8,833 nucleotides of DNA from Deltaproteobacteria bacterium (GTDB lineage: Bacteria; Bdellovibrionota; FAC87; UBA2466), in NCBI GenBank assembly GCA_013205415.1, contig JABMMY010000263.1:1-8833 (forward strand), written 5' to 3'. The notes under the pieces were generated by a model. It made no database searches and was not told the origin of the DNA. It worked only from the letters and a program-made list of their open reading frames with translations. Shown piece by piece: positions 6,054-8,833 of this stretch; positions within the stretch are counted from its first letter, which is position 1; each line of letters opens with the position of its first letter. The translations under genes were made by a program, and so were the position numbers.

Positions 6054-7214
6054 TTAGTTCATGGGTGTGAGTGACTTTTCAGCTATTCGAACTAGACCTT
6101 CAACATAAGAACTCCAATCTTTCAGTCCTGAGGTTTTGGCGCCACGAGTTAATTTGTCTCTTAATTTTTGATTTAAAAACCTAGTTAGGCCATTCGCTAA
6201 AGCAGATGTGTTATTGGATTCACAGATAAGACCATTTTCGCCATGCTTGATGATATAGGGTAAACTTCCAGTACGAGTCGCCAAAATGGGTTTTCCAAAG
6301 GAAAGAGCCTGAGCTGCTACCGCAGAACCGGTGGCCTCCAAATAGGGCAGAACTACGACGTCTGCTGCAGAAAACCATATTGGAGTTTCCTCTTCAGAAA
6401 TCCATTTGAGTTCCCATTGAATCCATCGGTTTTTAGACATGTTTTGCAATCTTATTTCTAATTCTTTATTTTTCTCCCAAGGTTCACCTGCGATTAGCAG
6501 GGCTATGGGAGCCTGAGGGGGAAGAGACTCAATAGCATCTAAAAGAATATTTAGTCCTTTGTAAGGACGAATCAAACCGAAAAATAGAAAGGTAATTAAT
6601 TCATCAGGAATTTGGATCTTCTTTTTTGGACCTCCAATTTTAGGGGAGGTATTTTTTATTTGTTTATTTTTAATTATTGGGAGTAGCTGGCATTCCACCC
6701 TTTCAGATCTTGTTTTGAAAAAATCTAATTTTGAAAACTCAGGATTATGGTGGAGATAACCCGCCCCTTTTTTTAGAACCCACTCACCTATTCTTCGACT
6801 TCGAAACCTTAGACTGTGGTCGGTGAAGTTATGAACAATGGCAATGACCGGCTTTGAAGAACGACGGGTTAGATAACTAAGAAATGGAGCTGAAACTAAA
6901 CTCCAGTGCGGAACTACAATGCAGTCGGCTTTACTAGCCTCTAATTCTTTAAGCACCGCTCGCCAAGTCCATGGCTCATAATAGGAATAAATAGATTTTG
7001 ATGAAGAGACCCTGTTGCAGGAATGCTCATCTTTCTGTGTTTTTCCTGGAAATAAAATTTGAGGATACTGTTTTTTAGGAGTGATGAATGAAGCGAGGTG
7101 TCCTTTTTTTGATAGTTGATGGGCAAGCTCTGTTGTGTATTTAGCAATGCCTCCTCGAAAGGGCCAAGAGGGCCCTACTAAGGCAATTTGAATATTTTTT
7201 TTTCTTAATTCCAT
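6054..7214 (-). CDS. GT4-like glycosyltransferase (GT-B fold)
   Basis: This 386-residue protein is of normal length for GT4 enzymes, retaining GT-B glycosyltransferases that add a sugar from a nucleotide donor. The N-terminal domain opens with IALVGPSWPFRGGIAKYT (9-26), a typical acceptor-side loop. The C-terminal Rossmann domain has FFGLIRPYKGLN (211-222, with R216 and K219 for the donor phosphates), AGEPW (242-246), and ADVVVLPYLEATGS (284-297). The usual EX7E motif is altered: E293 is present but the second Glu position is Ala, followed by Gln (AAQAL). Related GT4 subfamilies also show this variation, so it need not mean inactivity. The ATG at 7214 has no strong Shine-Dalgarno. It is the first gene of the minus-strand pair and is divergent from the GT2 gene at 7302. 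Confidence 0.88.
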   Translation of the reverse strand: MELRKKNIQIALVGPSWPFRGGIAKYTTELAHQLSKKGHLASFITPKKQYPQILFPGKTQKDEHSCNRVSSSKSIYSYYEPWTWRAVLKELEASKADCIVVPHWSLVSAPFLSYLTRRSSKPVIAIVHNFTDHSLRFRSRRIGEWVLKKGAGYLHHNPEFSKLDFFKTRSERVECQLLPIIKNKQIKNTSPKIGGPKKKIQIPDELITFLFFGLIRPYKGLNILLDAIESLPPQAPIALLIAGEPWEKNKELEIRLQNMSKNRWIQWELKWISEEETPIWFSAADVVVLPYLEATGSAVAAQALSFGKPILATRTGSLPYIIKHGENGLICESNNTSALANGLTRFLNQKLRDKLTRGAKTSGLKDWSSYVEGLVRIAEKSLTPMN

Positions 7215-7219
7215 AGGGG

Positions 7220-7248
7220 TTGCCGACTCTCGGAGCTTATCCTATGCT
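7220..7248 (+). promoter_or_regulatory. Possible promoter for the plus-strand GT2 gene
   Basis: TTGCCG (7220-7225) and TATGCT (7243-7248) are 17 bp apart in the 87-bp divergent region, giving a leader of about 47 bases before the ATG at 7302. The match to consensus is moderate. No comparable pair is clear for the divergent minus-strand gene. Confidence 0.3.
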
Positions 7249-7301
7249 ATCGAAAAAAGACAAGGGCTGAAGGTTTTTGATACGTCGAATTTAGAGATCC
7301 T

Positions 7302-8162
7302 ATGATGGCAATTTCAATTATTATTCCTACTTTGAATAGTCCCCTATTAGAACGAACGCTTCAAAGCTTAGTGACACAAATATTACCCGATGATGAGATC
7401 TTAGTTGTAGGACTAGATGAAGCTGGTGTGACTTAGAGATTTTTGCAGGTTCGCTTTATTTCCACTCTCATCCCAGTCGGTCCCGCTGCGGCTCGTAATC
7501 TCGGAATGAGAGAGGCCCAAAGGGATGTTTTTTTATTTACAGATTCAGATTGCATACCAAGTCCAGTTTGGGTGGAAACACATCGCAAGTATCAACAAGA
7601 GGGATATTTAGTGGTTGGGGGTGCCGTCGAAATTCATCAATCTAATTATTGGAGCCGTGCAGATAACCTATCTATGTTTCATCATTTTTCGGTAGGCCAC
7701 CCCTCTGGAACTCGGTTTTTACTGCCTACTTTAAATCTAAGTTTACAGAGATCGGTATTTGAAATGATCGGGGGCATGGATGAAACCTTTTTTTGTGGAG
7801 AGGATAGCGACTGGACCATACGAATGCGTCAAGCGGGTTATACCCTTCATTTTATCTCCTCTATAGTTGTAACTCACTGCACCTCAAGAGATAACTGGAG
7901 AGCTGTTTTTAACCATTGGTATCGATCGGGCTATTATAATATTCGAGTGCGGCTTCGTTATCCGATTGAATTTGGAACCCCTTCATGGGCAAGCCATTCT
8001 ATTTTATTAAAAATATTAGCTCCTTTGATTGCTGCCTGGATTACCTTTAAAATTTATACCTTTTCTAAGGGGAGGTTGTATTGGGAATGCCTTCCTATCG
8101 TGTATGCCACGAAAATTATCTATTGCTGGGGCGCGGCCAGCGCAGTTGAAATGAAAAGTTGA
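7302..8162 (+). pseudogene. GT2 family glycosyltransferase interrupted by an in-frame amber codon
   Basis: A single reading frame of 286 codons is broken only by TAG at 7434-7436 (codon 45). Before it lies MMAISIIIPTLNS, the usual first strand of GT2 enzymes, and PDDEILVVGLDEAG. After it, in the same frame, come PVGPAAARNLGMREAQRD, FLFTDSDCIPSP with the DxD-like D81-S-D83, and GEDSDWTIRMRQAGY with the presumed catalytic acidic pair E167/D168. A hydrophobic C-terminus (LLKILAPLIAAWITF) could anchor it to the membrane. All motifs remain, so the nonsense change is recent, a sequencing error, or suppressed. A downstream TTG at 7443 could restart translation but would lose the nucleotide-binding first strand. 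There is no strong Shine-Dalgarno before 7302; AGAG lies about 8 bases upstream. Donor and acceptor are unknown. Confidence 0.85.
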
Positions 8163-8170
8163 AATGAAAA
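8145..8170 (+). repeat. Perfect 13-bp tandem duplication across the GT2 stop
   Basis: GTTGAAATGAAAA occurs twice head to tail, at 8145-8157 and 8158-8170. Because 13 is not a multiple of 3, the second copy supplies a premature TGA, so the protein ends AVEMKS. With only one copy the frame would read AVEMKR and stop at TAA, just before the AGGAGG. Confidence 0.9.
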
Positions 8171-8176
8171 GATAAT

Positions 8177-8187
8177 AGGAGGAGAGG
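8177..8187 (+). promoter_or_regulatory. Strong Shine-Dalgarno-like site without a usual start codon
   Basis: AGGAGGAGAGG follows the GT2 stop, yet no ATG, GTG or TTG lies at working distance. The frame of the next gene is open from 8179, and an ATT at 8194 lies 6-9 bases after the site. It may serve a lost or rare start. Confidence 0.35.
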
Positions 8188-8265
8188 CTATTTATTCTTT
8201 TAGTTTTTAACCTGTACTTTAATGAAACTTCGAGATTACTATTGCGACGCAAAGGGGAATTATTG

Positions 8266-8833
8266 GTGCGAAAACTTATTATTCAAATTCCATGCTGGAA
8301 TGAAGAGTTAAACATTGCAGATACCATTCACTCATTGCCCCGTTTTATTCCCGGTGTGGATGCCATTGAGGTTTTAATTATTGATGATGGAAGCGCCGAT
8401 CAAACGGTGGCTAAGGCCCGGGAAGCTGGCATTGATCATCTGGTGCAGTTCTCGGAACATCGGGGTCTTGCAGCCGCTTTTCAGGCGGGAATTAATCAAG
8501 CTATTTCCCTAGGGGCAACTATTATTGTAAATACAGATGCCGATAATCAATATGTGGGATCTGAAATCGAAAAATTGCTTCAGCCTATTTTATTAAAAGA
8601 TGCCGACTTAGTGATTGGAGATCGTAGAGCATCGAAATTAGTTTTTTTACCCTATTGGAAAAAGGTGTTACATCGCTTGGCCGATTGGGTTGTGAGTTTA
8701 CTTGTTGGAAATCATGCTCCTGATCCTACTAGTGGATTTAGAGCCATGGCAGTTAGTTTTGCTAAAGAAATTAATTTAAAAGATACCCACTCCTACACGG
8801 TAGAAACTTTAATTCAAGCCTACTATTCGGGGA
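8266..8833 (+). CDS. GT2 glycosyltransferase of the polyprenyl-phosphate sugar transferase type, 3' end beyond the window
   Basis: 189 codons are visible and the frame is open at the window edge. The protein starts MRKLIIQIPCWNEE, the usual GT2 opening for enzymes such as dolichol/undecaprenyl-phosphate mannosyl- or glucosyltransferases. Further motifs are VLIIDDGSADQT with DDGS at 40-43 (nucleotide binding), HRGLAAAFQAGI (66-77), NTDADNQY with D91-A-D93 (metal/donor), IGDRR (117-121), DPTSGFRAM (153-161) and ETLIQA (180-185). The family transfers a hexose from a nucleotide sugar, often to a polyprenyl phosphate at the inner membrane. The start is GTG at 8266, with AAGGGGA at 8252-8258, 7 bases upstream. 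A TTG one codon earlier is an alternative. It lies 103 bp after the broken GT2 gene on the same strand, probably co-transcribed. The C-terminal membrane part, if any, is not visible. Confidence 0.92.
   Translation, partial: MRKLIIQIPCWNEELNIADTIHSLPRFIPGVDAIEVLIIDDGSADQTVAKAREAGIDHLVQFSEHRGLAAAFQAGINQAISLGATIIVNTDADNQYVGSEIEKLLQPILLKDADLVIGDRRASKLVFLPYWKKVLHRLADWVVSLLVGNHAPDPTSGFRAMAVSFAKEINLKDTHSYTVETLIQAYYSG

Noticed and set aside
8222..8311. 29-codon plus-strand frame beginning with ATG at 8222
   Set aside because: It overlaps the start of the clear GT2 gene in another frame, lacks a ribosome site at proper distance and shows no motif.

Overview
The window looks like part of a surface-polysaccharide locus from a Gram-negative bacterium of moderately low GC content. 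The lineage cannot be named from this sequence. The Gram-negative assignment rests on an acyltransferase-3 membrane protein fused to an AlgX/AlgJ-like SGNH domain, on several glycosyltransferases, and on an IS21-type insertion sequence and a HicAB toxin-antitoxin pair. Shine-Dalgarno sites of the AGGAG type precede several genes.

Region by region: (a) About 1-2518 is an IS21-family element. istA and istB lie on the minus strand and are flanked by multiple 23-24 bp terminal repeats. (b) At about 2519-3673 (+) is the 3' part of an O-acyltransferase gene. The IS cut it just before its conserved YLWHWP membrane helix, and the N-terminal part is not in the window. (c) About 3719-3952 (+) holds a decayed helix-turn-helix regulator or antitoxin-like gene. 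(d) 3968-4615 (-) is a compact hicA-hicB operon. Its promoter contains a palindrome between the -35 and -10 elements. (e) 4616-4950 is an intergenic stretch rich in hairpins, ending in a REP-like nested palindrome. A doubtful 96-codon frame runs into that palindrome. (f) 5110-7214 (-) carries two closely spaced glycosyltransferase genes, a GT-A type and a GT4 type. (g) 7215-7301 is a divergent intergenic region. (h) 7302-8162 (+) is a GT2 glycosyltransferase broken by one in-frame amber codon and carrying a 13-bp tandem duplication across its stop. (i) 8266 to the window end (+) is the 5' part of another GT2 gene of the polyprenyl-phosphate sugar transferase type.

Taken together, the glycosyltransferases and the O-acetyltransferase remnant fit assembly and decoration of an exopolysaccharide, capsule or O-antigen. 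The locus shows decay (IS insertion, nonsense codon, microduplication, HTH remnant) and acquired cargo (IS21, HicAB). I see no convincing new multi-gene system. The features most worth checking are the amber codon, the translational fusion at the IS end, the hicA promoter/operator layout and the hairpin element.
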